A stretch of 64,000 nucleotides of DNA from Aradus depressus (taxonomy: Eukaryota > Arthropoda > Insecta > Hemiptera > Aradidae), in the NCBI GenBank assembly GCA_963662175.1, contig OY759218.1, positions 22,534,480-22,598,479 on the forward strand. The letters are read 5' to 3'. The position numbers and the translations under genes were made by a program. This document shows, piece by piece, positions 20,872 to 31,176 of this stretch. The notes below the pieces were generated by a model, which saw only the letters and a list, made by a program, of their open reading frames with translations, was not told where the DNA came from and did no database searches. The first letter of the stretch is position 1; every line of letters begins with the position of its first letter.

Positions 20872-21756
20872 TTATCCGCTAATATACGGCTTCTGTGATG
20901 TCATATAAAAGATTCCTCCTTCCGCTACGTCGCTGCCGAGATGTCCTAAAATAAAAATTTGAGGACTTTCCTTGTCTAAAATCTGGTAAGGTCCTTCCCA
21001 GAATAGTAAGAATTTAAATACAAAATGGTTGGGCAAATCCAAAACGCTATTACGTAACGCCACCTCACCACGTTCGTAATTTTTCACGTAGACATCTTGG
21101 AAGGTGACATTGCTAGGCTGTTCGCGAGCAAAAGTCTGGTTCGTAGGCCAATTCCTATGTCCTTCGGGTACGGTAAATGTCATTCGGTCATCTTGTTTTG
21201 GGGTTGAGATCTGAGTTTGACCCGAAACAGTATCTATTCTCTTCGAGATATCGGCGAATCTCTTCTCACAATCGGTACTAATAATATTTTGGTTCGAATT
21301 TATTTCTTCGACCTCCTTATCTAGATGCTGTGTTTCTGACACGATCCCACCTGTAACTTCATGATAACTGACACATACCATGTCCCTAACTTTAGAAGTA
21401 GGCTTATCATATCTCTCTTCTGAATTGTCCTGCCTAGATTCAGATTGTACGGTACCCATATTACGTTTAATGGATTCGATATTATTTGCCATTGCCGAAA
21501 TTTGTTCCTTTATCTCCGAAGTCTGCTGTCCTATCTGTTCCTGCATGGCCTTTCCCTGTTGTCCTAGTCCCGAAATCTGTTCCTGCATGTCCGCTTTTAA
21601 ATCCTTTCCCAAGTTTCCCATCTGTTCCTGCATGGCCTTAAACATCGCCTCTAGGTCAAATTTAGGATTTTCTACCGGGGACTCCGGGGGCGTACGGATA
21701 GTTTTCCTAGACCGTGTCTGTATCGGCTCTAAGTCCGACTTCCCTTTCCCTTCCAT
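20872..21756 (-). CDS. gag-integrase fusion ORF of deleted gypsy-type element
   Basis: 294 codons, intact start and stop, first ATG of the element interior about 430 bp after the primer-binding site. Residues about 33-105 form a glutamine/methionine-rich coiled coil with repeated MQEQ(M/I) units, as in the N-terminus of some insect gypsy gag proteins. From about residue 220 the text changes to VYVKNYERGEVALRNSVLDL, then KFLLFWEGPYQILDKESPQI and a tail ending SQKPYISG. This has the layout of the C-terminal domain of gypsy integrases (a 'W-x-GPY-x-I' core followed by '..KPY'). The join is in frame, so most of pol was lost cleanly. There are no catalytic residues. If translated, the product would be a coiled-coil protein that might still enter particles made by a complete relative. 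Confidence 0.75.
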   Translation of the reverse strand: MEGKGKSDLEPIQTRSRKTIRTPPESPVENPKFDLEAMFKAMQEQMGNLGKDLKADMQEQISGLGQQGKAMQEQIGQQTSEIKEQISAMANNIESIKRNMGTVQSESRQDNSEERYDKPTSKVRDMVCVSYHEVTGGIVSETQHLDKEVEEINSNQNIISTDCEKRFADISKRIDTVSGQTQISTPKQDDRMTFTVPEGHRNWPTNQTFAREQPSNVTFQDVYVKNYERGEVALRNSVLDLPNHFVFKFLLFWEGPYQILDKESPQIFILGHLGSDVAEGGIFYMTSQKPYISG

Positions 21757-22170
21757 TCTGATAAGAAATATATATCAAAACAATTAAATGAATTATACGG
21801 GAGGTCTGGTGCTAACCTAATTTCTATGGTGACCTGTCAGATGGCATCACAATACAACAATAGTTATAATATGTAAAATAAATGCCTACTAAATCTACAT
21901 AAAAAAAAAATCAAAAACAAAAAAAATAAAATTATTTCAATAAATGATGTCATTCATTGTCCCTACCCTCACCCATCCTTCTTCAGTTTTGATTCTAAAT
22001 ACCGACTTTAAGTGAAAATATAACATTTTAGCCCAATAGGCTGGAATTTACGTTAAAAAGCAAAAAAAAAAATTTTTTTTTTTTTTTTTTTTTTAATTAA
22101 TTAATTAATAAGGGACCGATTAGTGGGGTTCATTAATTATACTAATTGGCATAATTAATAAACAAATCAA

Positions 22171-22188
22171 GTCCCTGTTCGGGCGCCA
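22171..22188 (-). other. primer-binding site matching tRNA-Lys
   Basis: In element orientation TGGCGCCCGAACAGGGAC directly follows the 5' LTR. This is the 18-nt sequence complementary to the 3' end of tRNA-Lys(UUU), the primer used by several retroelement groups. Confidence 0.92.
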
Positions 22189-23667
22189 ATTATAACCAAT
22201 CTCCCTCCCTGTGTGAGTGCAAATCACGTAATTAATAAAATAAATAAAATTGAGATCGAAAAATTATTAAAATTGAAAATTATTTAAATCGCGACTTTAA
22301 TTAAACAATGCCTGAATAGCTGAAAGCACTCCCACGGGAAGAACGGTTACAAGATCCTAACGGTTAGTTGACATCAGTAATTAACAATAATTAATTACTG
22401 TTGTCAACCAGAAGAAGCATGAGTGGGGGGGGAATGAAATGAATCAAACCTATAACTTTAACATATTTATTTTATGAGAACATATTTACAAAACAACAAT
22501 TGAATATATATATAATTTGGCCGTGTGTCTGAAGGACTGAATTATAACTTAATTACGAGGTACCTCGATACGATATCCATGGCGAATGACGGCGTGATCA
22601 CCCTTTCTGGACTTCCCGTAGAAATCGTCTATTCACATAGTCCCTGAAGATCTGCGTAGTTTCGAGGGCACACCAGAAGTTACACCCCCACTGACCCGGC
22701 GCGTCCGAATTCAAAATGTGTATCTCACTGACTATTTCACATATTCAAACTGATATTAAAACAGATAATATACGTGGTGGTCACCCAAGACATGAACGAA
22801 GAAAACTCAATTCACATATTTAAACTCAACTGTACAATATAAAAAGAACGTGGTGACCAGCCAAGACATGAGCGAAGAAAGTTAATTTCACATATTCTAA
22901 CTGATATTACTTATAGAAAAGATACGTGGTGATCACCCAAAACATGAACGAAGAAGGTACTTTCACATACTGAAACTAGGCTTTACAAAGAGAGGAACGT
23001 GGTGATCCACCAAGATATGAACGAAGAATGTTAATTTCACATATTCAAACTCAACTGTACAATATAAAAAGAACGTGGTGACCAGCCAAGACATGAACGA
23101 AGAAAACTCAATTGACATATTTAAACTCAACTGTACAATATAAAAAGAACGTGGTGACCAGCCAAGACATGAACGAAGAAAGTACTTTCACATACTGAAA
23201 CTAGGCTTTACAAAGAAAGAAACGTGGTGATCCACCAAGATATGAGCGAAGAATGAGTAAAACGGGGAGTGGCTTCCGATATCTGACCGTGGTAGGGGAC
23301 AGTTCTCGAAGCTTGATTGGTCGTCGGACTCCGCCCATTTTATTTCCAGCCAATCGCATATTACCAATTAACATCTGCCTCTAGTTGTGTGAAAACCTGG
23401 AGTAAGAAAAAAAAACCTTTACTGCTTATTCCTTATACACCGGATGTAGACAATTATCTTGGCTTCCTTTCCATTGTGTCTCTATTATTCTTTATTTTCG
23501 CTCCCAGCGATCGCGATTCTCTCGCAAGCATCGTTGGTTCCGAGCATTCTCTTCCAAATGCAATTCTCGTTTATTCAACACCACACAACCCATACTTTGC
23601 TCCTAGCGATCGCGATCCTCTCATAGACATCGCCAGTTCTGAGCATTATCTATAGGGTAGACATGCT

Positions 23668-23674
<7 letters not shown>
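22189..23674 (-). repeat. 5' LTR of the gypsy-type element
   Basis: The right-hand LTR, an indel-free match to 17613-19098 and containing the same 7-copy array (22772-23222 boxes). Its outer end runs straight into a (TA)n tract at 23675-23730. Confidence 0.92.

Positions 23675-23730
<56 letters not shown>
23671..23730. repeat. (TA)n microsatellite, target of the LTR element
   Basis: Pure TA continuing the tract interrupted at 17612. Confidence 0.95.
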
Positions 23731-23732
<2 letters not shown>

Positions 23733-23835
23733 TCTTTTCTATATTTCACCCATTGTGACCTGAGGAAGGGACGTGAAAAGGACACTTCCCGAAAATTATC
23801 AAAAAATATTATCTTAATTTTAATTTAATTAAAAA
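23731..23835 (+). mobile_element. PLE-like 3' end (family I) with hammerhead-like motif
   Basis: At 23760-23794: CTGAGGA, one A, GGGA...TCCC hairpin, GAAA, then AATT as a short palindrome. The flanks 'CTTTTCTATATTTC.CCCATTGTGAC' and 'TTATCTTAATTTTAATTTAATT' recur inverted at 45445-45520 and, without the ribozyme, at 39880-39915. Stem I does not pair well, so activity is doubtful. Confidence 0.5.
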
Positions 23836-24266
23836 CTGTATCCACTATATTTATTAAAACTATTATTTTTATACTTACAAAATAAACATTATTATTATTA
23901 TATATGATTAGATTTTGGGCGTAATCACACAATAATGAAGAGAACTTTACTTCGGAACCTAAGTACATTTTATAAGATACCGTTTTTTCTCTCTGTATAC
24001 TTCGTAGAAGCTGGAAAAGTAAAAATCAGACATAAAATATATAAGGGACACAAAAGGGGTTGTCAGTTGATTTGTGTCTTATACACAATATTTGTAGCCG
24101 ACTGAAGTCCCGAATTGATAACGTCTTTTTGCTGTCACTTCGGCCCTAACATTTCTTTCTTGCTTCCCTATACGGTCTTATTTATTTATTCTTTATTTAT
24201 TTTCTTGTATAAAATGTATAAATAAAATAAATAAATAAAAATTACCATGAGCGGCAAACACTTTAT
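23836..24266. other. no recognisable gene
   Basis: AT-rich, with TTTATTTATT-type low complexity near 24180-24240. Confidence 0.5.
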
Positions 24267-24480
24267 TTTTCCTATAATAATAATATTTATTTTCTTTAAA
24301 ACATTACATGATACTAGGATACTCATAAAAATTTATATATTAAGATAGGTAGCTCAAAAATTAAATACATAAACAGCTATTAACTTTTAGAGTCTGACAC
24401 AATGTGATTAAATAACAATACTATTAAAAATAAAATGAAATTAATAAATAAATACTTACTAGGTGTACAATACTTCTGCT
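24267..24480 (-). repeat. LINE-X 3' UTR copy
   Basis: In minus orientation: TTTATTAATTTCATTTTATT, 'GTCAGACTCTAA-AGTTAATA', 'TTAATATATA', then a tail with AATAAATATTATTATT. The same block recurs at 25990-26130, 42660-42735, 44730-44770 and 45035-45440. It has the look of a LINE 3' UTR ending in a poly(A) signal and a TATT-rich tail. No coding part is attached. Confidence 0.55.
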
Positions 24481-25107
24481 GTTTGCAAAAACTGAGCTGA
24501 GTCAGGCATATCTGTATAAAAAACTCAGTTAATGTTTTAATAATTATCAGTAACTTCTCACCTTGTATGTTCTTTATGAATATATTAATACTTTAAATAG
24601 ATTTCAATTGAATTCAATGGATTTTTTGTAGACAACAGCTGTGAATATTTTTATCGAAAAAAAGTCGAAGTTTGTACGTTAGAACACTGAAAAAAACGGG
24701 TCAAAAAAAAGTGGTGTCCGATGGTAAACCGAAAAGGGCTTCGCCCGCATTTTTACATTTGAAATTGAAAAATTCTATTTTGCGCGAGAATTTTGTCTCT
24801 CAATTGATTTCAATGGGGATTTCGTTTTTCGATGATTATTCCTCCGTGGTATGTTCGATTTCAAATTTTTTTAGTAGTAAACCATCGTCACCGTGTCCAC
24901 TACCATCGTGGCAAATTTCAATGTGATCGGTAAAGGGGTTTCGTAAACTCAGCTCAATTAGGTCCCTTGATCAGGTCCCAATGTGCTAAATATAGAAAAG
25001 TGAAAGAAAACAAAATAACAATTGGAAACATAAATAATGTGGACATTACAGGACATTCTTATACCAACCACTCTTACAGATCCCCCTCTCTCCCCCTCCC
25101 CCCTCTC
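24481..25107. other. no recognisable gene
   Basis: Contains 'TTGATCAGGTCCCAATGTGC' (24966), a truncated inverse relative of PLE family I. No convincing frame. Confidence 0.45.
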
Positions 25108-25520
25108 TTAAGGGGGCTCCACACGCAACGGAAAAACCGAAGGCATGCCTCCAGGCGCCGGGCCTTGAGGCGAACCTAAATTATGGGGGGTCTCCACACA
25201 CTACGGAATATACGAAGGCCAGCCTTAAGGCACTCCAGTTTGTGTGTTCGCGCAATGGCGTCAACAGATGATGCTCTTGCTGTTGTTGGTTTATTGTTAG
25301 CTATCAAAAGTAATACAAAAAAAGTGAAGCGAAAGTTGTGGACTAAAGACTGGTTACAGAAAAGAAAAGTTTACTCCCATGTAAATTTATTAAAAGAACT
25401 GAGGTTCAGTCCGAAAGATTGGCACAATTATTTGCGGTCAAAAAACGTAAGTGTTCAAAATACCACAATTTTGGCTGGTATACCTCGTCTGCAGCACTGC
25501 CTGTTCTTATAGATTCTTTG
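25108..25520 (+). mobile_element. PIF/Harbinger remnant
   Basis: GGGGGCTCCACACGCAACGG at 25111 and GGGGGGTCTCCACACACTAC at 25185 look like two alternative or nested Harbinger-type termini upstream of a transposase start. The right terminus is not found, so the limit is provisional. Confidence 0.5.
25255..25446 (+). pseudogene. PIF/Harbinger transposase N-terminal fragment
   Basis: From Met at 25255: MASTDDALAVVGLLLAIK, then KRKLWTKDWLQKRKVYSHVN, LLKELRFSPKDWHNYLRSK. This aligns with KRKWSKPWLLKRDLFSHTNL...NYLRM in the 9.2-9.7 kb copy. Coding similarity stops at about 25446 where the DNA reads AC|GTAAGT, a splice-donor-like site. The catalytic domain is absent. Confidence 0.7.
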
Positions 25521-25989
25521 ATCTTTTTTAATTCTTTCCGAAAACTGCTACGCATATTATTAATTTTTTTAATTACACACTCTTTGTTAGCTAGAGACTC
25601 CACTTCTTTCATTTTTTTTTTCATGTTTTTTTTTTTTTTGAATTTTTGGAATCAATGGATCGGAAAAAATGAAATTCCGGTTTAAAACTCAACAATTTTA
25701 GACCGATTACATAACTTGCAGTATGCTTCATACATAAAACATGTTAATGGTCCAGTTTTGCGATTTTGGCATGTCTCTGAAGAGGTCATTTCCTGATGTG
25801 AAAGTTTTCAAAGAGTTGATCAAATCTTCAAGAGAATGGCTATGGGTTCTTTTAACGGCACCTCAAAGCTGTAAAAGAAGTTAATAAGAAAGTTAACAAG
25901 AGAATCAACTGTTGTAAAAACTGAGACCCAGGTAACTGCATTTACGTTTCTACTACACTAGGAATCGTTAATCTATATACTTACATATT
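25521..25989. other. no recognisable gene
   Basis: Includes the dispersed 'GAAATTCCGGT..AAACTCAACA..TTT..GACCGATTACAT' block (25668-25710). No supported exon. Confidence 0.5.
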
Positions 25990-26132
25990 AATAATAAAAT
26001 TTATTTCCGTTAAACCATAACATGGTAATAGGATACATCATAAGAATATATACATTAAGATAGCTTATAAATTAGATACATAACTATATTATAATACTAT
26101 AAATTGGATTCATAAGCAGATATTAACTCTTA
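25990..26132 (-). repeat. LINE-X 3' UTR copy, host of a Harbinger insertion
   Basis: Matches the LINE-X block (CGTTAAACCATAACATGGTA, TACATTAAGATAGCTTATAA). It resumes as GAGTCTGAAACAC at 26822 after the 26133-26818 element. Confidence 0.65.
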
Positions 26133-26236
26133 GGCCGGCCACACACCTACAGTTTTAACTGCACAGTTATAACTGTCATATTTAACTGTGAACTGAGATG
26201 TACACACACGTACAGTTCAATCCTTCAGTTTTTTCC

Positions 26237-26371
26237 ATGGATTCGAACGAGCGGGACGATTTGGCCGCTCTCGGTTTTCTTTTTGTAATTTTACAAAAAA
26301 GAAAAAAGAAAAAGCGTAAGAAGTGGTTACAAAAACGAAATTTATCTTCCCACATAAATTTATTTCTTTGA
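26237..26371 (+). pseudogene. Harbinger transposase N-terminal stub
   Basis: 44 codons from Met at 26237 to TGA: MDSNERDDLAALGFLFVILQ then KRKKWLQKRNLSSHINLFL. It aligns with the N-termini of the 9.6-kb and 25.3-kb copies. Cut off by the internal deletion. Confidence 0.7.
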
Positions 26372-26578
26372 GAAAAGTAGCTCTTAAGCTGTTTATTTTT
26401 GTCACAACAGATTTCTTTGTCGCACCAGGTTCTAGTTCTTGTAACTTCTTCGCTAACTTGTAGGAGCATCTTTTTTGGCGCGGTCATGATACTCGCTAGA
26501 TTTAACTTGCCATAGGCAAGGTTCAGATCTATATATTGCAATGAAATCAACCATCACTTGGTTCTGTTTACGCGACAT
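26360..26578 (-). pseudogene. MADF (Myb/SANT-like) protein fragment, frameshifted
   Basis: From Met at 26578: MSRKQNQVMVDFIAIYRSEP, then CLWQVKSSEYHDRAKKDA. This is the start of a MADF domain ('F-I-x-x-Y-x-x-EPCLW'). A frameshift near 26457 then continues as YKLAKKLQELEPGATKKSVV and KINSLRATFLK. PIF/Harbinger elements carry a second, Myb-like ORF needed with the transposase, and this fits that role. Broken here. Confidence 0.75.
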
Positions 26579-26821
26579 GACACGCACTCTCGCTCGACAC
26601 AAATTGAACTGAGAACTGTACAGTTGAACCCCCTACACACACTCAGTTCAGTTAATCCTTTCAGTTTAAAATATTGAAATTTTATTTTTCTCAGTTAAAC
26701 GGTACAGTTGAGTTGAACTGAGACTGAAATCTCATATACGTACAGTTTTAACTGACAGTTATAACTGTACAGTTAAAACTGTACGTATATGAGATTTCAG
26801 TTGTTTGTGTAGCCGGCCTTA

Positions 26822-27125
26822 GAGTCTGAAACACTTCGATTCGAATTATCTAGACCAGGGGTGGCCAACCCAAATTATATATCCCCATATTAGATTTGGA
26901 CCCACTACCATTTTTTGTAGCCCCTCCTCTAATCCTCCCCTCCTCTTTGACCGATTTGCCTAAAAATTGATAGGTGATGTCCTTATTTGGTTTTGGTCAC
27001 ATATTAAATTTCATGTCGATACATTCATTCTATCGGCAGTTATCGGGAGTTTTTGTGTTAAGCTTCCTCTTTCTTCAGGTCAATTTGGCTGAAATTGATT
27101 GATTTATTGATACTGGGGAAATATA
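26822..27125 (+). repeat. dispersed repeat R4 copy
   Basis: Contains the recurrent text 'TTTGACCGATTTGCCTAAAAATTGATAGG', 'ATTTCATGTCGATACATTCA' and 'TCGGCAGTTATCGGGAG'. Copies or parts occur at 10.2, 47.6, 48.2-48.6, 54.6, 55.9 and 58.5 kb. No coding capacity is seen. Class unknown. Confidence 0.6.
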
Positions 27126-27322
27126 TTACCGGTGATTAACCAATGACCTTTTTTTTTATGTGGGTAGATACCCTTAGAATTAGAATCAATATATAATTTT
27201 TGACCTAATACATAAACTTCCTTTGCATCAAGTATATGTTGGGTTGTAACATGTGGTTTCGTTATAATCAATTTTATCTGTATGACTGTTGGGGACATAA
27301 TCTATCAGTTATTTAGAGGTCA
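27126..27322 (-). repeat. 197-bp duplicated block, copy 1
   Basis: Matches 27893-28081 at an offset of 758 bp with few changes. Both copies keep an open minus-strand frame beginning MSPTVIQIKLI.TKPHVTTQ. Function unknown, possibly a fragment of a mobile-element ORF. Confidence 0.75.
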
Positions 27323-27892
27323 ATTTTTTCGCATTCAACCTTAAATGTCTCCAAGAAATAGATACGGAATCGCAAAGTTGACCATACCAATAGAAAGCCG
27401 ATTAAATTTGCAAGTTTTCTAGCCCCCTGGATGGTTGAAGCGGTCCTTGAGCGGGAAAGTAGTTGACGTGGACGTATTTCCCGAAGTTTTAATTTTTTTT
27501 AAATGTTAACGTTCTAGCTCTTATTTCGGTTCCAAGTTGGTAATTTTCAAAGTTAAACGTACACTAGTCTGATAGGAAATGTAACGCTACTTCCGAAAAT
27601 GTGGCCAAAAGTTGGAAAAAATTGGTTTAGAATGGAGAAATGTGGGTTTTAATGGTACAAAAGGTGGTTTTCTCGAAAAAAAAATTTTTTAAATCATATC
27701 TCGGGAATGGGTTGAGATAGAAAAGTGCGGTTAGCGGCGTTTTGCTCCATTTTCGGTCTAGTTTCACCCAAGTTTTTTTTTTCGGTTTAGGTCAGAAACA
27801 CCCTGTATAATCGTACGAAAATCCGAGATCGAGTTTTCAACAGATTTTCACGTTTCAATGTCTCCTGAATATGTTTTGACTTTTCGTACGTG
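27323..27892. repeat. DNA-element end and repeat R1 fragment
   Basis: ACACCCTGTATA at 27788-27800 is a typical insect DNA-transposon end ('TATACAGGGTGT' reversed), preceded by about 470 bp with no ORF. An R1 block (CGTACGAAAATCCGAGATCG) follows at 27814. Confidence 0.45.
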
Positions 27893-28081
27893 ATTAACCG
27901 ATGACCCTTTTTTTTATGTGGGTAGATACCCTTAGAATTAGAATCAATATATAATTTTTGACCTAATACATAAACTTCCTTTGCATCAAGTATATGTTGG
28001 GTTGTAACATGTGGTTTCGTTTTAATCAATTTTATCTGTATGACTGTTGGGGACATAATCTATCAGTTATTTAGAGGTCAA
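27893..28081 (-). repeat. duplicated block, copy 2
   Basis: See 27126-27322. It differs by only a few substitutions. Confidence 0.75.
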
Positions 28082-29467
28082 TGGAAAATATGAATTCAGA
28101 GGGGAGTGATATTACATGGCACATTGATTAGTTGGACACACTGACGTGAGGTGTCGTTCCATCTCACTTTTGGCAACTTAGAGAATTAGCAAAATGAAAC
28201 TGAAAATTTCATGACGTTCGTAACCGAAATTATAAAGAACTCAATACAGTTGAGAAAAAACCGTTGGTGATTCACCGGCAATGTACTTCCCCAGAGCGAA
28301 TTAGCGAACTACGTTTTATGAATTCGGTTTACAGATTTAATTGAAAATCAATAGGTGAAGGATTTTTGAAGCGTAACTTTGTTATAGCAAGACGTTTTGA
28401 GGAAGATGCAGCGTTTTCCCCCTCCAAAACGCAAACGAAAAATTAACTTCATTTTATTTTTTCATAGTCTAGATCAGGAGTGACCAACCCGCGGGTCGCA
28501 TGCGGCCTTGAATAATTTTACGAGATTCATCACAATTAAATAAATATTTTTTTGCACAAAACATGTGCAAATACACTCATTGAGATCGACTTACAAAAGA
28601 TAAGTGAAAGAGTCGAGAAACAAATATCTTACTAATTAAATAAATTAATAATTATTCAATCATTTCATTATTATATTACCTATGTTTATATCTATGAATA
28701 ATAATAATAACAATAATATTAATTCATTCTGTTTGAAATTTTGAATGAATGTATCGACACAAAATTCGATATGTGAATTCAAAAGCTAGGGCAGAAGAAA
28801 AGAAGAGTTCAGGGATGGGGCTCAATTAAAAAGCTTCAGTAACTATCGATATAATAAATTTATCGACACAAAATTTAGTATGAGGATTTAGGAGCCTCTG
28901 TTGAATATTAACGCAAACGGTCGACTGGTTTCGGAGGGGAAGAGAAAAGTTAATTGATTATTTCGTTTTGGGGAAGTACATTGGGGATTCATGACTTTTT
29001 TCCCTTATTTTTGACCCACTAAATGACCCTTGAATTCAAATTTTAAAAGTGGAATAAATTAACTCTGCTGTAAATTGATATTACTATGGGTCCGACGAAG
29101 AGACAGACGTCGTTAGTAGGGTTTAGTTTTACGGTCTGTGATCTGAAACCTTAAAAAAAGAGTTTTCTCAAACTGAAAACTGTTTATCATTATTAAATTA
29201 AATGTTTTCTCTTTGTTCTGTATTTAATGTTTTTTAAAATGCCCTCTTTTACAGAACTAATATATTGTCTGTATTTCGTTAGATTAAGATCCTTTTTTTT
29301 CTCTGTCTACAACACTCTTTCAACTTAAAAAATGTATATCTCTTTTTTTACTGATTTACTCAACAGAAGAATTGCCTTTCATTTTTAAATATTTTATAAG
29401 AAGGCATTTTTCGGAAAATTGACATCAATTCCTTGTTTCCGAAATAAAAACGCTGATGACAATGTTT
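28082..29467. other. no gene; scattered dispersed-repeat pieces
   Basis: GGTGATTCACCGGCAATGTA at 28266, 'GACCAACCCGCGGGTCGCAT' at 28482 and 'ATTTATCGACACAAAATTTA' at 28859 belong to dispersed families. No supported frame. Confidence 0.5.
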
Positions 29468-29589
29468 TCAATTTTGTTGGCGGCCTATTACACTCAAATT
29501 GAACATTAAATTTGAAAAAAATGTAATCAATAGTTTTGAATTTTTTAAAAATTCCTTTGGTTTATTGACCTCATAAAGTTCCGCTTCTT

Positions 29590-29700
29590 CAAATCCACTC
29601 TTTTCTTCGCATGTCAAGTCGGTTACTAGAATCGTTGTCATCCCATTCCCATCCAGATAATCCCCCCAAAGACCGAGACAGCTCTGGCCGAGAGAGTTGC
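29590..29700 (-). CDS. possible exon of unknown gene
   Basis: The minus strand has an acceptor-like TTTTGCTAAAATACAG ending at 29701, followed by an open frame QQLSRPELSRSLGGLSGWEW and DDNDSSNRLDMRRKEW, then TGA. The residue mix and codon choice look coding rather than random, and the DNA is less AT-rich than its neighbours. It may be a terminal exon. I do not recognise the protein. A chance frame or an old retrocopy is possible. Confidence 0.25.
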
Positions 29701-29725
29701 TGCTGTATTTTAGCAAAATTATTTA

Positions 29726-30030
29726 GTGCTGGTGGTGATCAGCTTCTCCCCTCCTCTCACCTTCAGCTCTCCTTTTCTGCTTAATCTGCCTCCACTGCTG
29801 AACAGTGCACTGGCGTGTTTCCAGAGGTGTCGAGTTGCAGGGCTTCTTATCTTTATTTTATTATATCTTTATTATTATTTCAATTTAATATTTTCACTTT
29901 TTTTTTGCGTATATTGTTTTGTACATAGATCATTATTTATTGTTTTGTATATAGACCATTATTTATTATTTTGTATATAGACAATTATATTATTGATCTA
30001 TATAATTTTCTTATACTTTTGTTTTTTATT
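29726..30030. other. CT-rich and AT-rich sequence, no gene
   Basis: The TCTGCCTCCACTGCTGA block (29785) resembles the minus strand of 43120-43150. The rest is TTTATT-rich with ATAGA-type short repeats. Confidence 0.4.
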
Positions 30031-30040
30031 TATTTATTTC

Positions 30041-30627
30041 AAAACTCCGACTTCTAGCTCAAATCCGTCTCCACAATACCAATAAAAATTTTAGAATATT
30101 ACTTGGAGGGTTTAGGTATGGGTTTTGTCCTGAAAGTGTCTGCAGGCTCTGTGCCTTAGATGAGAAGGACGATCTCATACATTTTTTGCTCAATTGTCCC
30201 TCCTTGTGTATCCCCAGGCAAGCATTTCTCCATAATCATCTCACCAATAGACCAGAATATAACTCAGAAACATTTGTACATATTTTAAATAATTTAAAAG
30301 TTAGAGGAATTAACGATTTATTTTCATTTTTTTCGGTTGCTTTAAAAATAAAGAATAATTTAATTTAATTTGTGCTTGTAAGATGGATATATATATATAT
30401 TGTTTTTATTATTATTTTTTTTTATTTATTCATGTGGTATTTTTTATTTATTTATTCATGTGGTATTTTTTATTTATTTATTCATGTGTTATTTTGTTTT
30501 ATATAATTTTCGAATTGTTTCATTTAAACTTCTTTTGTTATTTATTTTGTGAAAAAAAAACCCACTCATTGCCATGAGGATTGTAATCTTTTGTGCAATA
30601 AAAAGTTTATCTATCTATCTATCTATC
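30041..30627 (+). mobile_element. 5'-truncated LINE with 10-bp target duplication
   Basis: Flanked by direct copies of TATTTATTTC at 30031-30040 and 30628-30637. It ends in an (ATCT)n tail. Contains the ORF2 C-terminus (30042-30368) and about 250 bp of 3' UTR. Length 587 bp. Confidence 0.85.
30042..30368 (+). pseudogene. LINE ORF2 C-terminal fragment
   Basis: Open from the insertion point: KLRLLAQIRLHNTNKNFRIL, then CRLCALDEKDDLIHFLLNCP, a C-x2-C ... H-x4-C zinc knuckle, then a 55-residue tail to TAA. It has the layout of CR1/Jockey-like ORF2 tails. The frame is undamaged, suggesting a fairly young insertion, but reverse transcriptase and endonuclease are absent. Confidence 0.8.
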
Positions 30628-30639
30628 TATTTATTTCAT

Positions 30640-31080
30640 TATTATTTCTTTTTAAAAAAATGTATTTTTTCAAATTTACTTATGATCTTGTTACCGAATG
30701 TAAATATTCAAAATAAAAATTGTTTTTTCTTTTTCTCTGTAGATAACAACTTTCGGATTTGTAGCACTCCTAAAACCAAATTGTAAATATTAGTAATTGT
30801 TTTATTTTTTTAGTAGTAGGTCCATGAATCTAATCTAGTGAATTTCGTGAATATAAGGCAAATATGTGATTTGGCCATAACAGAACTTTTTCAAGCCAAC
30901 CATTTTTTTTTATTACATATTACTCTCCCTCCACCTCCACTTATTTGTTTCGTTTTTGATTTTAGTGGTCATTGAATAATGTGCGTCGAAAAGCTTGAAA
31001 AAATATACTTTGAAATACTTATTAATACAATTGTTTTCTTATTAATATGAAGATGGCTGATGTAGTGAGAAGTGATTATT
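30640..31080. other. no recognisable gene
   Basis: AT-rich. Nothing supported. Confidence 0.5.
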
Positions 31081-31139
31081 TCGCAGGATGTCAAATATAA
31101 GGTAGTCTGACCTCTCACAGATTTTTGTTTAAGTAATGC

Positions 31140-31176
31140 TAGCCGGCTTTCGAGCTCTCCCTCATCATCAGGCAGT
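31140..31176 (-). ncRNA. hammerhead-ribozyme motif, left arm (PLE-C)
   Basis: Minus strand TGC, CTGATGA, T, GAGGGAGAGCTC, GAAA, AGCCGGCT, A, GC. Same layout as the right-arm copy. Stem II is GAG/CTC with a longer loop. Confidence 0.65.

Larger units (their letters stand above)
17613..23674 (-). mobile_element. gypsy-type LTR retrotransposon, internally deleted
   Basis: Two direct repeats of 1,486 bp (17613-19098 and 22189-23674) stand at a constant offset of 4,576 bp, so there is no indel between them, and I saw no substitution in the blocks compared. The element reads right to left: primer-binding site next to the right LTR, polypurine tract next to the left LTR. Internal length is only about 3.1 kb, with one 294-codon ORF that joins a gag-like N-terminus to an integrase-like C-terminus. 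Protease, reverse transcriptase, RNase H and the integrase core are absent, so it must depend on another copy. It sits in a (TA)n tract, so the target duplication cannot be resolved. Identical LTRs imply a recent insertion. Confidence 0.92.
26133..26818. mobile_element. 686-bp PIF/Harbinger element with both ORF starts
   Basis: TIR GGCCGGC(C/T)ACACA at both ends. Target duplication TTA at 26130-26132 and 26819-26821, confirmed by uninterrupted copies of the target repeat (ACTTTTAGAGTCTGAC at 24388, ACCCTTAGAGTCTGA at 42709). Subterminal ACAGTTATAACTGT / ACAGTTTTAACTG repeats lie at both ends. It keeps the 5' end of the transposase on the plus strand and the 5' end of a MADF protein on the minus strand, meeting in the middle near 26370. 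Confidence 0.88.

Noticed and set aside
21380..21787. 135-codon plus-strand Cys/Ser-rich frame
   Set aside because: Antisense shadow of the gag-like coiled coil.
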